A DNA stretch of 64,000 nt from NCBI RefSeq assembly GCF_963259705.1, contig NC_081844.1:32429341-32493340 (forward strand), given 5' to 3'. Under the pieces are notes generated by a model. It worked only from the letters and a program-made list of their open reading frames with translations, was not told the DNA's origin and made no database searches. Within the stretch, counting starts at the first letter, position 1; each line of letters starts with the position of its first letter. Shown here piece after piece: positions 30,079 to 41,200 of the stretch. The translations under genes were made by a program, and so were the position numbers. This DNA is from Myotis daubentonii. Its lineage: Eukaryota > Chordata > Mammalia > Chiroptera > Vespertilionidae.

Positions 30079-30700
30079 GAAACCCCCAATAAAAAAGAAA
30101 CCCCATATCTATTAGCAGTCATTCTCCATTCCTACCCTCCCCAAGCCCCTGGCAACCAAGAATCAACTTTATGTTTCTGAGTATTTGCCCTGTTTTGGAC
30201 ATGAATGGCCTTTTGTGTCTGGCCTGACTCACTGCACATCATGTTTCCATGGTCCATCCACACTGTAGCGAGTGTCAGTGTGTTCTTCCTTTCGTGGTTG
30301 AGTAATATTCCAGTGTGTTGACGGACACATTGTGTTTATTCACTCATCTATTGACGGACGCTTGGATTGTTCTCACTCTTTGGCTATTGTAAACAATGCT
30401 GCTGTGGACATTTGCTCACAAGTTTTTGTGAACATTTCTCTTGGGTGGAACAGCTGGGCCACATGGAAATTCCATGTTTAAGCTTTTAGGGAGCCGTCAC
30501 ACAGTTTCCATTCAGCTGCCCATTTCACATCCCTACCAGCCATGCACGAGGGTTCCATTTACTCCCCATCTTCCCCAGCACTGCTATTGTCTGGTGTTTT
30601 TTTTTGCTCTAGCCGTCCTAGTGGGTGTGAAGTGTTATCTCCTTGTGGTTTGATTTGCATATCCCTGGTAACTAATGAGGTTGAGCATATGTTGAGCAAA

Positions 30701-31094
30701 AAATCATAATCATTTTTATGATTATTGGCCATTTGTGTGTCTTCTCCGGAGCCTGAGGAGAAGGATGTAGTGTATTACTTACCTGGGTGCTAGGTGGGCT
30801 TCCCCGCATCACCATGCCTGCTTTCCTACGCTGTCTATTTGTCCTTTCATCCATCCATGCCCGGGCCTCTCCAGTAGCAAGCACCACGGAGGGCACTGAC
30901 CACACAGCCTTGCAGGTGTCCAAGGGGCCCAAGGGTTGGACTGACCTGCCCAGGACTGTGCAAGTTGGGAGCAGGAGTCCTAGGTCAGCCTTTCAGTAGA
31001 TGCACAATGCACGCTCCTTGAATTGAATAGGCACAGGAAAGTTGCTTGCTCGTGTGTCATGAGTTCTTCTAGACCAGAACTCTCTCCTGGAGTG
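30701..31094. other. Unassigned stretch
   Basis: A possible L2 word (tgtcctttcatccatccatg) near 30839. Otherwise nothing recognised. Confidence 0.35.
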
Positions 31095-31285
31095 ATCTGA
31101 CCCCAGGGGACACTGGTCCATGTTTAGGGACATCTGTGGTTATCATGACTAGAGGCATCTTGGCATCAAGTGAGTGGGGGCAGGGGTGCTGCTCAACCCC
31201 TCACAGTGCTCTAGACAGTGACACAGAGAATGGCCCAGCCCTGGATGTCAGCAGTGCTGAGGGGAGGACTGTGTTCTAGAGAGTT
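31095..31285 (+). mobile_element. MER5A hAT relic
   Basis: Reads gagtgatctgaccccagggg, catctgtggttatcatgact, cttggcatcaagtgagtggg, gtgctgctcaacccctcaca and gatgtcagcagtgctgaggg. Confidence 0.87.
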
Positions 31286-32200
31286 CCTCTGCCCTGGGGT
31301 CTGAGATCTGCAGGTGTGCTCTGGTGGTCATGCCGCCACTCCCCGTCCCCACCCCCACCCCAGCTCCCCCGAGTCCTTGCCTCTCGGAGTTTGCAGGCTC
31401 CTTTCTTTGTAACAGATCCCTTCCCACAAGGGTTTCCCTGCGGCCTCTGGACTTTGCTGTTACAGATCAAACCTGAGTTCCAGTGATCACTGAGCCTTAG
31501 AGAAATGCCCAGACTCCCTCAAATCTGGGTCCCACTGTGGAGGTGGAACCTGCACACAGGGTTGCCGCAGGGATGTGGACCCAGCACCTGCGTTCTGCAT
31601 TCTGGAAGCAGGCCGGGCAGTGCTCTCTCTCCTCTGGGGACCCTGGACATGCTCTCAGAGCCCGCCTGGTTTGTTTGGGTTCATGGTAGCCCCTGCTCAC
31701 AGGAAGGGGTGGGCCACTGCAGTATTTATTTTGGTGAAATCGAAACCTCAGATCTCCGCATGGATGTTCCAGAAGACAGACGTTCCCGACGTCGGCAAGG
31801 GAAAATACAGTGCTGCCTGAGGTCAGCCCAGGACAGTGGGCTGGCGGGCTGGCCATTGAACAAAACACCACGTGGTGTTTGTGCACCAGAACTGCACCTA
31901 CAGCATGCTCCCTGCTCGCTGCCGGCACACGCGCAGGGCCCGGTGGCATTTGGTTTCCCAGCCTGTCCCTCCCCAGTGCTCAGCGTACGCTGCAAACTCA
32001 ACTTCCCACTTTGGCAATGCTTCTCGAAACAACTTCTTTCTAGCCAAACCAAGGTGACCTTTCTTTCAGTTTCCAGTTTTTCCCTTTGACTAAAAAAGAA
32101 ATTAATCCAGAAGTGATACTGGCTGAATATAAATCGGTGTTTCAACCTTGTTTTTTCTTTTTCATGGTCACCTTTCTCTCCCAGGACCCTTTCTCTTCTT
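31286..32200. other. Unassigned stretch
   Basis: 900 bases without a recognised repeat. Plus-strand frame 31505-32089 (194 codons) has no domain, and overlapping frames on both strands are equally open. Confidence 0.4.
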
Positions 32201-32428
32201 CTTCTTCTTTTTTTTTAAATGTATTTTATTGATTTTTTTACAGAGAGGAAGGGAGAGGGATAGAGAGTTAGAAACATCAATGAGAGAGAAACATCGATCA
32301 GCTGCCTCCTGCACACTCCCTACTGGGGATGTGCCCGAAACCAAGGTACATGCCCTTGACCGGAATCAAACCTGGGACCCTACAGTCCGCAGGCCGATGC
32401 TCTAGCCACTGAGTCAAACCGGTTAGGG
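32201..32428 (-). mobile_element. Ves SINE
   Basis: Reversed Ves with T-tail at 32207-32216, body gatcagctgcctcctgcaca, head ccactgagtcaaaccggtta. Imperfect target duplication of about 14 bases (gaccctttctcttctt / agactttctcttctt). Confidence 0.93.
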
Positions 32429-32788
32429 CAAGACTTTCTCTTCTTATTTGCTCATCAAAAAGAATAATGCCAGCAATGGGTGAAGACACTTCATATCTTG
32501 AGACGTTATGAGTTCATAGTGATACTTAAAAAAAACACCACACCCTCAATTGTTCATCTGTGCAGGTGGTTTGATATTAGGAAAAAATGAAATTCTGGTA
32601 ATCAGGAGTTGGTGAGAAAAATTCTCTTCCTGGGACTCCCATAAAATGTTAATAGCACAGGTATACCACGTGTCAGCTTATGTTCTATCTATACAACTGG
32701 GCTTTGTGCATAAAAAGAGTAAGATTTTTATCTTTCCTGCCTCGAAAATTGATTTTCACCCTCCCCCACCCTGAGGAGAGAGAATATA
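32429..32788. other. Unassigned stretch
   Basis: AT-rich, unique-looking; ends at the HeliBat. Confidence 0.3.
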
Positions 32789-32995
32789 TCTATATATATA
32801 AAAGCCTAAGCGGCCATTATGACCGAACAACCGACCGGTTGACCAGTCGCTTAACACAGGAGCTGCCCCGTGGTAGTCAGTGCGCTCCCACAGCTAATCT
32901 CCCGTGGCCCCTCCCCCCGGCTACCCTTCCCCCATAGGTATCGATTGCCAGCCAGGCCGAAGGACCCCACCCGTGTACGAATTCTGGGCCTTTAG
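32789..32995 (+). mobile_element. HeliBat Helitron, single copy
   Basis: Starts TCTATATATATAAAAGCC after A, ends GGGCCTTTAG before T (terminal CTAG mutated to TTAG). The 3' hairpin is eroded (gtacgaattctgggcc). A right arm of the CTCF-like palindrome remains at 32863-32880 with two changes; the left arm is deleted. Confidence 0.88.
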
Positions 32996-33139
32996 TTTAT
33001 AAATAAATCTAAAAATACAGGCATGAGAAAGGGGGACTCTGCCATTGCAGACCCGCTTCCCAGAATGTACCACCACTGAGCGTGTGGGCCGGGTCAGTGT
33101 TCACAATCATTGACACATGGACAACAGCCAGGCCATCCA

Positions 33140-33370
33140 GTCTCAGTCTGCCCTCAGGTTGTAATTATGAGTCTTGGGCCAGTTTCTTGGTGTCCCCTTG
33201 TTTCTGCTCCCTCACTTGTACACGGGAAGAACAGGCATTGCATTTGTACAGTGGAATCCTAACCATCTATGGTACAGGGTTGTCATGAGCATAAACTTTG
33301 GGGAACTGAGGGAAAAGCTAAGCAGACTGCCTGGTGAGAGTACATGCTAAATGCCACTTTTGCTCTTGTC
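33140..33370 (+). mobile_element. MIR SINE
   Basis: Sense MIR: cttgggccagtttcttggtg, ctccctcacttgtacacggg, ctatggtacagggttgtcat, gagcataaactttggggaac and tgcctggtgagagtacatgc. Near full core and 3' part. Confidence 0.75.
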
Positions 33371-33589
33371 ATCATCACCACACTCATGTTATCTCTGAAT
33401 TTTCTTTCTAGACTTTTCCGGTGCACATGCACCCTTGTGGATGCAGGTGTGAAACGATATTGCGTGCATGGCACATTGGTCATCCTGAGCTTTAGCTGGG
33501 AGGATCCTGGTGGGTTGGGTCCCGTCATGGTGGTTTGGTTTCTGGTAGGTTCCCCAAATATGTGGGACCACATTTTAGGTTGGTTTCTT

Positions 33590-33890
33590 GGCTCCATCAC
33601 TGTGATAATGGACCACACTGTGTTTATCCACTCATCCCTTGGACATTTGGGTTGTTTTCACCTTTTGGCTGTTGTGACTAATGCTGCTAAGAACAGGGAT
33701 ATGCAAATATCTCTTCAAGACCCTACTTTCAGTTCTTTCAGGTGTAAACCCAGAAGTGGGATGGTTGGGTCAGATGGTCAGTCTATGTTTAACTCTTTGA
33801 GGAAGTTTCATCCTGTTTTCCACAGTGGCTGCCCCATTTTGCATTTCTACCAGCAGGAAGATTCCAGTTTCTCCACATCAATACCTGTTC
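33590..33890 (-). mobile_element. Old L1M fragment
   Basis: Antisense L1M: tgtttatccactcatccctt, gacatttgggttgttttcac, cttttggctgttgtgactaa, tgctgctaagaacagggata and ttccacagtggctgccccat. Confidence 0.82.
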
Positions 33891-34514
33891 TAAGCCTCAT
33901 TTTAATCTGTGATTTCAAATTACAAAAGCAAGAACTTACTAGAATATCTAAAAGAGGCATACAGAAGACGCAGAAACCATGTTTTCCTCTAAAATGCCAG
34001 TACTGATTTCAGCCAGGGCTTTTCAGCAAAGCAAGTTTGCCCTGCAGCTCTCCAGGCCAGGCTGGAACTTGGCGGTGGGCTGCACCCCCTCGCTCCCGGC
34101 CATGGGGTCAGCAGAGTGCAGAGTGAGATCTTGCATGCATCTTACAGGAGAGAAAACAGGACGCGTGGAGGCAGGGTAGTATGTTGGCAGATAGTACTAG
34201 CACGTGGGAGTGTTCCTTACAAATCATGTAAGAAGTGGCAAGGAGAGATTATTTTTAACATCTGCATCATCGGCTCACACAAGCCGTCTGAGTGTGGAAT
34301 GCTTGTTTTTGAGTCGAATGTTCTGTGCGAGAATGTTTCCCTGTGTCCTCTGAGTGATGTCGAGTTGCTAGGTTACCAAGCCAGCGAACAATGTACAATT
34401 GTGTTCAACTTTGAAAAATAAAATAGGTATTGACATTTTAAAAGGATAAGAATAGTATTGGACCATGTTTTACAAGTCCTGAATTCTAGTTGCAATTCTG
34501 CAATTTCCATTACA
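33891..34514. other. Unassigned stretch
   Basis: No recognised repeat or gene. Frames at 33979-34179 and 34116-34421 (plus) are short and featureless. Confidence 0.35.
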
Positions 34515-34521
34515 TGTGTGA

Positions 34522-34567
34522 ATGGATAAATGGATGGATGGATCGATAGATAGGTGATAGATAGATA
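34522..34567. repeat. (GATG/GATA)n-like microsatellite
   Basis: Degenerate tetranucleotide run: ggataaatggatggatggat then cgatagataggtgatagata. Confidence 0.85.
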
Positions 34568-34599
34568 TGACAGTTTTATCAAGCTATGATTTACATAAT

Positions 34600-34690
34600 T
34601 CTATCCTTTCTAAGCCTTAGTTTCCTCATCTGTAAACATACATGAAATGATTATGTGCTTAATGAAGTAATTTGAAAAGTGGCCTCCTAC
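34600..34690 (+). mobile_element. MIR 3' fragment
   Basis: ctaagccttagtttcctcat then ctgtaaacatacatgaaatg is sense MIR around the core end. Confidence 0.65.
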
Positions 34691-34764
34691 TCTCCCTGAC
34701 CCACTCTATTTTTTCCATAGCACTTGTATTTTTTTCAGGTGATGCTTTTAAAAGCTGTTATGCT

Positions 34765-34967
34765 CACCCGACCAGCGTGGCTCAGTGGTTGAGTGTCGAC
34801 TTATGAACCAGGAGGCCACGGTTCAATTTCTGGTCAGGACTCATGCCTGTGAGCTCAAATCCCAGTTTGGGGCATGAAGGAGGCAGCCAATCAATGATTC
34901 TTTCTCATCATTGATGATTCTATCTCTCTCACTTTGCCTCTGAAACCAATAAAAATATATTTTAAAA
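34765..34967 (+). mobile_element. Ves SINE
   Basis: Head gcgtggctcagtggttgagt, body gcatgaaggaggcagccaat, CT then A-rich tail. Confidence 0.92.
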
Positions 34968-35053
34968 ATAAAATAAAAACTGCTTTTCTGGAAAAATCCA
35001 TATGGGTAAAGGGCCCAACCTCCTGATAATGTTGTTACCTATCATTTATTTTC

Positions 35054-35291
35054 TGTTAATCTTCACCCGAGGTTATTTTTTCCATTGATTTTTAGAGACA
35101 GTGGAAGGGAGGGAGGAGAGAGAGAAACATCAATGTGAGAGACGCATTGATTGGTTGCCTCCTGCACATGCCCTGTCCAGGGCCAGGGAGCAAACCTGCA
35201 GCACAGGTATGGTACCTTGACTGGGAATCAAGCCCACAGCCCTTCAGTGCATAGGCCGATGCTATAACCACTGTGCCATGCTGGCCAGGGC
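35054..35291 (-). mobile_element. Ves-type SINE (older subtype)
   Basis: Reversed: gttattttttccattgattt, body attggttgcctcctgcacat, head accactgtgccatgctggcc. Perfect 16-base target duplication CCTATCATTTATTTTC (35038-35053, 35292-35307). Confidence 0.95.
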
Positions 35292-35307
35292 CCTATCATT
35301 TATTTTC

Positions 35308-35650
35308 CAACAGCTTTATTAAGAACATTTATATACTATAAACTTCACCATTTTAAGTGTACAATTCTATGGTTGGTTTTTAGTATTTTACAGAGTTTAT
35401 AACCATCACCACAATCTAGTTCCTGAGCATTCTCACTACCCCAAAGGAGACCTCGCCCCATCAGCAGTCACCACCCCTCCATTCCTATCCCCAATCCCTG
35501 ACAACCATGAATCTACTTTCTGTCTCTGTGACTTTAACTGTTCTGGACATAGCACACCAAGGGAATCGCATTGTGTGGCCTTTTGTGTCTGGCTTCTCTC
35601 GCTCTGCATGATATTTTCAGGGTTTATTGTGTTTTCTAGTGTTTTTGCGG
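35308..35650 (-). mobile_element. Old L1M 3' region
   Basis: Antisense L1M: acagctttattaagaacatt, ccattttaagtgtacaattc, tagttcctgagcattctcac, aatccctgacaaccatgaat, ttctggacatagcacaccaa and tctggcttctctcgctctgc. Includes one copy of the target word of the preceding SINE, showing the SINE is younger. Confidence 0.87.
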
Positions 35651-36499
35651 TGCTCACAGACATCATACAACCTTCCGTGCCCAGGTTCAGGGGTGCCCGA
35701 TCAGTTTTATTATCCTTACTACTCCCATGGCCTGGACATGAGAGTAGGGAGCTGGATTTAAGTAGTAGAGGTAGGAACAGTAGGTGGAGGTCTAGAGGCA
35801 GATGGGAGGCTTTGAGGAGCACAGGAAAGACTGGGAGTCCAATAGGCCTGGGGGACAGCCCAGGACCCCAGTGTCACACCTGAGCAACCGGGGAGAAAGA
35901 TGTTGCCAGGAAGCCAACCCGGAAAGCCTGTGGGTAATGATGACCAGCTGGGGGAGCTGAGGGGGTGACCAGCTGTCCCAGTTTTCAGTGCTGAGGGTTC
36001 CCAACATGCAGGACTTTGAGTACTAAAAGCAGGACAAGTTGGTTACCCTAAGTTTGGGGTTGCCAAGAAACAGCCAAGAATAGATACGTCAGCAGGCAGT
36101 TTGGAATGAAGGTCAGAGGAGAATGGAGAAGAAATATGGCCCCTGACGGAACAATGTTCCCATAGGACTGGCGTCCAGCTCCAGCTGCCCTCTGTCTCTA
36201 CCCTGTTCCCAGCCAAGGAACAGGACCTTTGACCGCCCTGATCGGTTGTTGACTTAAAAAAAAAAAAAGGCTAAAAGACCTCATGACGTGTTTTAAGAGG
36301 TCTGTTTACTACCTGGCCTTCTGCAGAGAGCCCATCAGGGGCTTATCTCAGAGTAACTTTTCAATCTGATGCCCTTTGGTCGTCCTCGGGGGAGCTATTA
36401 GGATGTAAAGGCCAGTTGCAGTTCAGCAGGACTCCTGTCATACTCTGCAGCTACCCTACCCCCACAAAACTTAGGAAAGCGCTGAGTCCAGAGGCCCCC
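35651..36499. other. Unassigned stretch
   Basis: No recognised element. A-run at 36257-36268 might mark the tail of an old retrocopy, but I cannot identify one upstream. Confidence 0.35.
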
Positions 36500-37065
36500 A
36501 GGTTCCTAGGCAGCCCTTGAGCTTTGCACCACTGCTGGGCAATGCGTAGCGGGGACGTCTTATACTAGATCGTATCATCCGCAAGTGGAGACGTGGTTCT
36601 TCTCCTCCCTTTCCAATCTGGACATCTTTTATTTCATCACCCTGCCCAGCTGCTGTGGCTGGAACTCGCCGCACGATGTTGAGTGAAAGTGGCAAGAATG
36701 GGTGCCCTGGTCTTGTTCCTGGTCTGAGGGAAAAGGCATCTAGTCTTTTACCGTTGAGAATGACTGTGGCTGTGAGGGTTCCCTCGGGTCCCTTAATCAG
36801 GTGGGAGAAGTTATCTTCTAGTCCTCCTTTGGTGAGTTGTTTTTATCACAGAGGGGTGGAGATATTTGTGGAATCTCCATCTGCTTTTATGGAGATGGTC
36901 ACGTTGATTTTGTACTATTTTCTGTTGATGCAATGCATTACACTGACTGACTTTCGGATGTCAAGCCAACCTTGCATTCCTTGGATAAATTCCATGTGGT
37001 TGTGGTGTGTACTCTTTTTTACATATTGCTGGATTCGTTTTGCTGATATTTTGTTGAGGGCCATG
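36500..37065 (-). mobile_element. Old L1M ORF2 region
   Basis: Antisense ORF2: tcgtatcatccgcaagtgga, ggcaagaatgggtgccctgg, tcttgttcctggtctgaggg, gagaatgactgtggctgtga, gtcaagccaaccttgcattc and ttggataaattccatgtggt. Frame destroyed. Confidence 0.85.
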
Positions 37066-37212
37066 GACATTTAATCAGTGGGAATGGATTAGGGATGAGG
37101 AAGAGGAGGGTGTGGCTGAAAAGCATAGCATGGAAGAGTCTTGAAACTGTCCTGTATCTCGACGGTGGTAATGGGGCATGAAGCTACACATATGCTAAAG
37201 TTGCACATGCGT

Positions 37213-37244
<32 letters not shown>
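37213..37244. repeat. (CA)n microsatellite
   Basis: About 16 CA units followed by cgtgtgcatg. Confidence 0.95.
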
Positions 37245-37247
<3 letters not shown>

Positions 37248-37305
37248 TGCATGTAAAATCAGGGTCACCTGAAGAGCACTGTGGATTTTATCCATGTCAG
37301 TTTCA

Positions 37306-37672
37306 TGGTTGCAATGGATCGGATATTTGTGTCCCCTGGAAATTTATATGGTAAAGCCCTAACCCCCAGTGGGATGATATTAGGAGGTGGAGCTTTGGGG
37401 AGGTGACTGGGGTTAGATGAGGTTATGAGGATGGGTACCTGTGATGGGATTGGGGTTTTTATAAGAAGAGGAAGAGGCCAAAGCTCTTTCTCTCTCCACA
37501 AGGAGACACAGTAAGAAGGTCATCTCTAAGCCAGGAAGGGAGCCCTCACCGGGACCTGACCCTGCGGGCACCTTGATCTCAGACTTGTGGCCTCCAGGAC
37601 TGTGAGAAATAATGCCTATTGTTTAAGCCTCCCAGCCTGTGGTGTTTTGTTACAGCGGCTGAGTGGACTAAG
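37306..37672 (+). mobile_element. MaLR LTR (MLT1A-like), near complete
   Basis: Sense MLT1: atttgtgtcccctggaaatt, aaagccctaacccccagtgg, gatattaggaggtggagctt, gggattggggtttttataag, ggagacacagtaagaaggtc, ggagccctcaccgggacctg, caccttgatctcagacttgt, ctgtgagaaataatgcctat and gctgagtggactaagaca. The best-preserved LTR here. Confidence 0.92.
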
Positions 37673-38292
37673 ACACTGGCTGTAATATTCACTATATTAT
37701 GCAAAATGTTACCATTGGGGGAGGCCCAGGGAGGGATCAGAGGACTTCCTGCACTTTTTCTTTTTTTTTTTGCAACTTCCTGTGGCTCTATACTGATTTC
37801 AAAATAAAACGTTTTTATTTAAAAAGGCAGACATTTAATGCAAAAATGGCACTGGAGCTGTGAGTGGAAGAAGATTGCCAAAGCCACGCAGGCAAGCAGA
37901 CCAGCAGGTGCCGCTGGCAGGGGGGGGAAACAGACTTCTGCACGTCAGGCCCTGGGCATGGCACTGGACCATGCTGGAAGCTTCTGCCCAGTAACAGCAC
38001 AGGACAGAGTCCCAGCACCTCCTCTCTCTGAGCCCCCAGAGAATTCACATACACCGCACCGGTGATCCTGCATCCTTGCTGCTCACCCGAAGCAGGCGGG
38101 CAGCTGCTTTATAAGGTCCGGAGGCCTGGAGAGGCGCCTCCTCTTTCCTCCCTGCTGGGTCCCCAGAGCCCGGCTGCTGGCGTTTGAACCCGTTTCTTAG
38201 CAAGTCCAAAAAGTGACAATGCATCCATGAGGCTCGTGGGTTAATATGTACCCCCCTCAGCTTCTGCACCTCCTAACCTGCCTTCTTCAATC
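37673..38292. other. Unassigned stretch
   Basis: A T-run at 37761-37772 and a short stretch (gactgatttcaaaataaaac-like) that may be retroelement debris. Nothing firm. Confidence 0.3.
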
Positions 38293-38307
38293 AAAAGTCA
38301 CTTCCTG

Positions 38308-38399
38308 GCCGGGGGTGGGGGCAGGGGCGGGCTGGAGGGGGCCAATAGGGGGGAAAGGGGACATATGTAATACTTTCAACAATAAAGAACTATTTTTTA
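38308..38399 (+). mobile_element. Minimal L1 3' tail insertion
   Basis: 92 bases ending acatatgtaatactttcaac then aataaagaac and an A/T tail, the complement of the 3' ends of the L1s at 5811 and 16122. Perfect 15-base target duplication AAAAGTCACTTCCTG (38293-38307, 38400-38414). Nothing but the G-rich 3'UTR and tail was copied. Confidence 0.9.
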
Positions 38400-38414
38400 A
38401 AAAGTCACTTCCTG

Positions 38415-38831
38415 ACCACCGCCACCCCCAAGCAAAATCAGGACCCCCAGCACATGCATTCATGACTCTGCATTCTCTCTTCGAAGTTGTCACAATGGTG
38501 TCTGACGGTACATTCGTGGGATTACGCGGTTCCCCCTGAGACGGTGAACGCCGTGAGGGCAGAGCATGTCCTGTCTGTTCGCCGTATCCCTGTGCACATC
38601 ATCGCACTGATGAAGCGTCTGTGGGATGAAGCCACTCCAGAGCTCCCTTTTCCCCGGTACCTGACCGACCCTTTCCTGTGTCTTCATTCCGTGAAGCTGG
38701 GCCTGGGGCAGCTCCCCCACCCACGTGGACGTCTCATCAGCTCAGCCCTGAGCCTCGAAGGCCAGACGTCCTGGCCGGCGCTTCCTGAAACGAAGGCCAG
38801 TCTCTCCCCTCAGCACTGTGGGCACGGGGGC
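38415..38831. other. Unassigned stretch
   Basis: Frames 38487-38858 (plus) and 38490-38720 (minus) overlap and have no domain. No repeat. Confidence 0.3.
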
Positions 38832-38955
38832 CGGGTGGTCTCTGTGGGGCTTTCCTAGGCATCAGTGGGTACTGAGAGCAGCGTCCCAGGCCCCACCTAC
38901 TGACGCAGGAGCACCCTTGTTGTGACAACCGCAGGCACCCCCAGACGTCGCGCAG
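38832..38955 (-). mobile_element. MER5A hAT relic, truncated
   Basis: Antisense: ggtggtctctgtggggcttt, gagagcagcgtcccaggccc, cacctactgacgcaggagca and ttgttgtgacaaccgcaggc, then cccccagacgtcg. Confidence 0.8.
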
Positions 38956-39079
38956 CTATAGAGCGTTTAACTGAACGTGCTCTGGCATCGCCGCCTTCCT
39001 CTCCGCCGGAAATGGGCGGTCGTGGGGCATGCTGAATGAAGCCACCAGGAAGCATGTTGCCAGCGCGGATGATCTTTTA

Positions 39080-39580
39080 AGTAAACGTTTTATGTGTCAT
39101 AGTTTTAGGTTTACAGACATGTGGCAAAGACAGGACAGAGTTCCCGTCCACCCGTCACGTAGCTTCACCTCGTGTTGGCATCTGACATCACCACGGTACA
39201 CGGCCACCGCCAAGAAACCGACGTCGGTGCGTTAATGTTAACAAAGCACCACTGTTTATTCTGACGTCGTCAGCTTTTCCTTTATTGTTCTCTCTCTGTC
39301 CCAGGATTCCACGTGACATTCAGGCATCACGTCTTCGTCGGCCCCTCTGGGCTGTGACAGTTGCCCAGACTTCCCTTGTTTTTGGACTTGGACAGCGCTG
39401 AGGAGGATTGGCTAGGAATTTTGTAGGAAGCCCCTAACTTGGGGTTTGTCTGGTGTTTTTCTCTCGGTTAGACGGGAGAGGGGACCCCGGAGTGAAGGGC
39501 CCTTCTTATCTCCTCATATCAGGGCCATGTCACCATGACTTACCACTGTTGCTCATGCCCTTGACCCCTTAGCCAAGGTC
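39080..39580 (-). mobile_element. Old L1ME 3' region
   Basis: Antisense L1ME: catagttttaggtttacaga, cagagttcccgtccacccgt, ttggcatctgacatcaccac, tccctctgggctgtgacag-type and gtagg aagcccctaacttgg, gtttgtctggtgtttttctc. Strongly GC-shifted relative to the AT-rich family. Confidence 0.7.
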
Positions 39581-40169
39581 GTGTTTGTCAGGCTTCTCTG
39601 CTGTAATTATGATTTTTGAGGTCATGTTCGGTTGGATCCAAATGCAGTGTTTATTCTGCGTTCCCCTGAGGGGCTTGTGGGTATCCCTCTTTCTTCTTTT
39701 TCATTTGAGGAAGTAGAGGCTCAGAGGAGACCAAGGGCCCTTGAGGGGCAGATGTCAGGATGGGCGGTGCACCTGGGCGGGGCCGCCTCCAGGGCCCGTG
39801 GGTGTCCTTCCCGCCTCACCCTGTCCCTCAGAGTCCTGGGCGCCGGGACCGAGTCCACCGCAGCAGGTCCAGCCTCCTGGCTCGCAGCTTCCCAGGCAGA
39901 CATGCCGCCCCAGGAGGCGTCCATGTGTGGCCCTTGCTTGGAATTTATGGGCCTGCTGAGCAGATGAGAAACCCATCAGGCAGGCGACAGTCACTCTGTA
40001 AGGTGGGAAGTGCCAGCAGCCCCGGCACCTGCACCAACAGGGCCCGTTGTCACACAGCTTGCCTGGGGGCCAGACATGTGAGGGGCCTCGCCTCCCCCTC
40101 TCCTGAGGTCATTCTCATCCCACCACAGCCCCTCAGGCACCCCCAGGTGAAAGGTCAGCTTTTTATTTT
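39581..40169. other. Unassigned GC-rich stretch
   Basis: Frames at 39632-39967 and 39760-40176 (plus) overlap in different frames with no domain. No repeat recognised. Confidence 0.35.
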
Positions 40170-40465
40170 TAAATAGCTTTTTCCTTATTGATAAAAGTAA
40201 TACATGCTCATGTTTTTAAAAAATTTTCAGAAAACATACAAAAGTTTAAAAAGGGATGGATACCAAAAATCACTGAATTGTACACTTTAAAATGGTGAAT
40301 TGTGTGATATGTGAACAAATCCCAGTTTTTTAAAAATTAGGAAAAGTTCAACTGCCCAGAGATAACCACTGTTAGAATATTACTCCAGACTGACTTTCTG
40401 GTTTTGATATAGTTTTAAACTTATGGAAAAGTTGCAAGATTAGTACAGTAGTTTCAAATTTTTTA
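40170..40465. mobile_element. Composite of old L1 scraps
   Basis: ataaaagtaatacatgctca at 40191 and taaccactgttagaatatta near 40363 are antisense L1M-type words. Between them, caaaaatcactgaattgtac and ttaaaatggtgaattgtgtg are the sense end of an L1M. At least two insertions overlap. Confidence 0.55.
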
Positions 40466-40627
40466 AGTTGATTTTAGAGAGAGAGGAAGGGAGAGAGAGA
40501 GAGAAACACCGATTTGTTGTTCTACATGTTTATTGGTTGATTCTTGTATGTGCCCTGACTGGAGATCAAACCCGCAGCCTTGGCGTATCAGGATGACACT
40601 GACCAACTGAGCTACCCAGCCAGGGCC
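40466..40627 (-). mobile_element. Ves-type SINE
   Basis: Reversed: ttgattttagagagagagga, ttgattcttgtatgtgccct, head gaccaactgagctacccagc. Somewhat shortened in the body. Confidence 0.85.
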
Positions 40628-40697
40628 TTACAGGAATCTTGTATAGCCTTTATATTTAGGTATGCCAGCTGTTGCATTCTCATTATTATTATTATTA

Positions 40698-40827
40698 CTA
40701 GAGGCCTGATGCATGAAATTCGTGCAAGGGGCTGGGCCCTCACAGCCCCGCCTTTGTCCAGAAGGTCATCTGGACAGTCGTTCGGCCATCTGGTCTAATT
40801 AGCGTATTAGCTCTTTATTACATAGGG
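40698..40827 (-). mobile_element. HeliBat Helitron, short copy
   Basis: CTAGAGGCCTGATGCATGAA at the left with the hairpin words gcatgaaattcgtgc, and a minus-strand start CCCTATGTAATAAAGAGC (first base changed). Host bases A at 40697 and T at 40828 fit A/T insertion. 130 bp, no coding. Confidence 0.87.
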
Positions 40828-40834
40828 TTATTAT

Positions 40835-41000
40835 CCTCTCTCTCTGTGTGTGGATACACATGTATATATGTGTATGTATGTTATATGTATATAGGTGTTA
40901 TGTGTGCATTATACACAATTCTATTTATAGCATATATAGTTATGTAGTTATCTATACACATATAGTGGTATATATGCAGTTATATACATATGCATCTTAA
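40835..41000. repeat. TA/TG-rich simple sequence
   Basis: Long run of tatatgtgta- and atgtatgttata-like words. Confidence 0.85.
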
Positions 41001-41004
41001 CTTT

Positions 41005-41200
41005 TTCTGAGCTGTTTGAGGCTAAGCTGGAGACGTCATGCCCCACGACCCCTCACTATCCCTGTGAGCATGTACTAAGAACAAGGACACTCACAGAACC
41101 ACAGCACTGTCATGAAAATCTGGAAATTTCACACTGACACATCTCACCTGACCTGCGATCGGTATGCAGATTCCGTCACTTGCCCCCACACCGTCTTTCA
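41005..41200 (-). mobile_element. Old L1ME 3' fragment
   Basis: Antisense L1ME: tttctgagctgtttgaggct, gctggagacgtcatgcccca, tactaagaacaaggacactc and gtcatgaaaatctggaaatt. Confidence 0.75.

Larger units (their letters stand above)
29143..30700 (-). mobile_element. Old L1M carrying three nested SINEs
   Basis: Antisense L1M pieces at 29143-29183, 29386-29630 and 30079-30700: tagcagttttaggttcacat, catagttgtgcaaccatcac, tgtctggcctgactcactgc, gtgttcttcctttcgtggtt, ttggctattgtaaacaatgc, gtttccattcagctgcccat and gatttgcatatccctggtaa. Joined, they read continuously, so the Ves SINEs are later guests. Confidence 0.88.

Noticed and set aside
31505..32089. 194-codon open frame on the plus strand
   Set aside because: GC-rich DNA with several equally open frames on both strands; no signal peptide, domain or family similarity.
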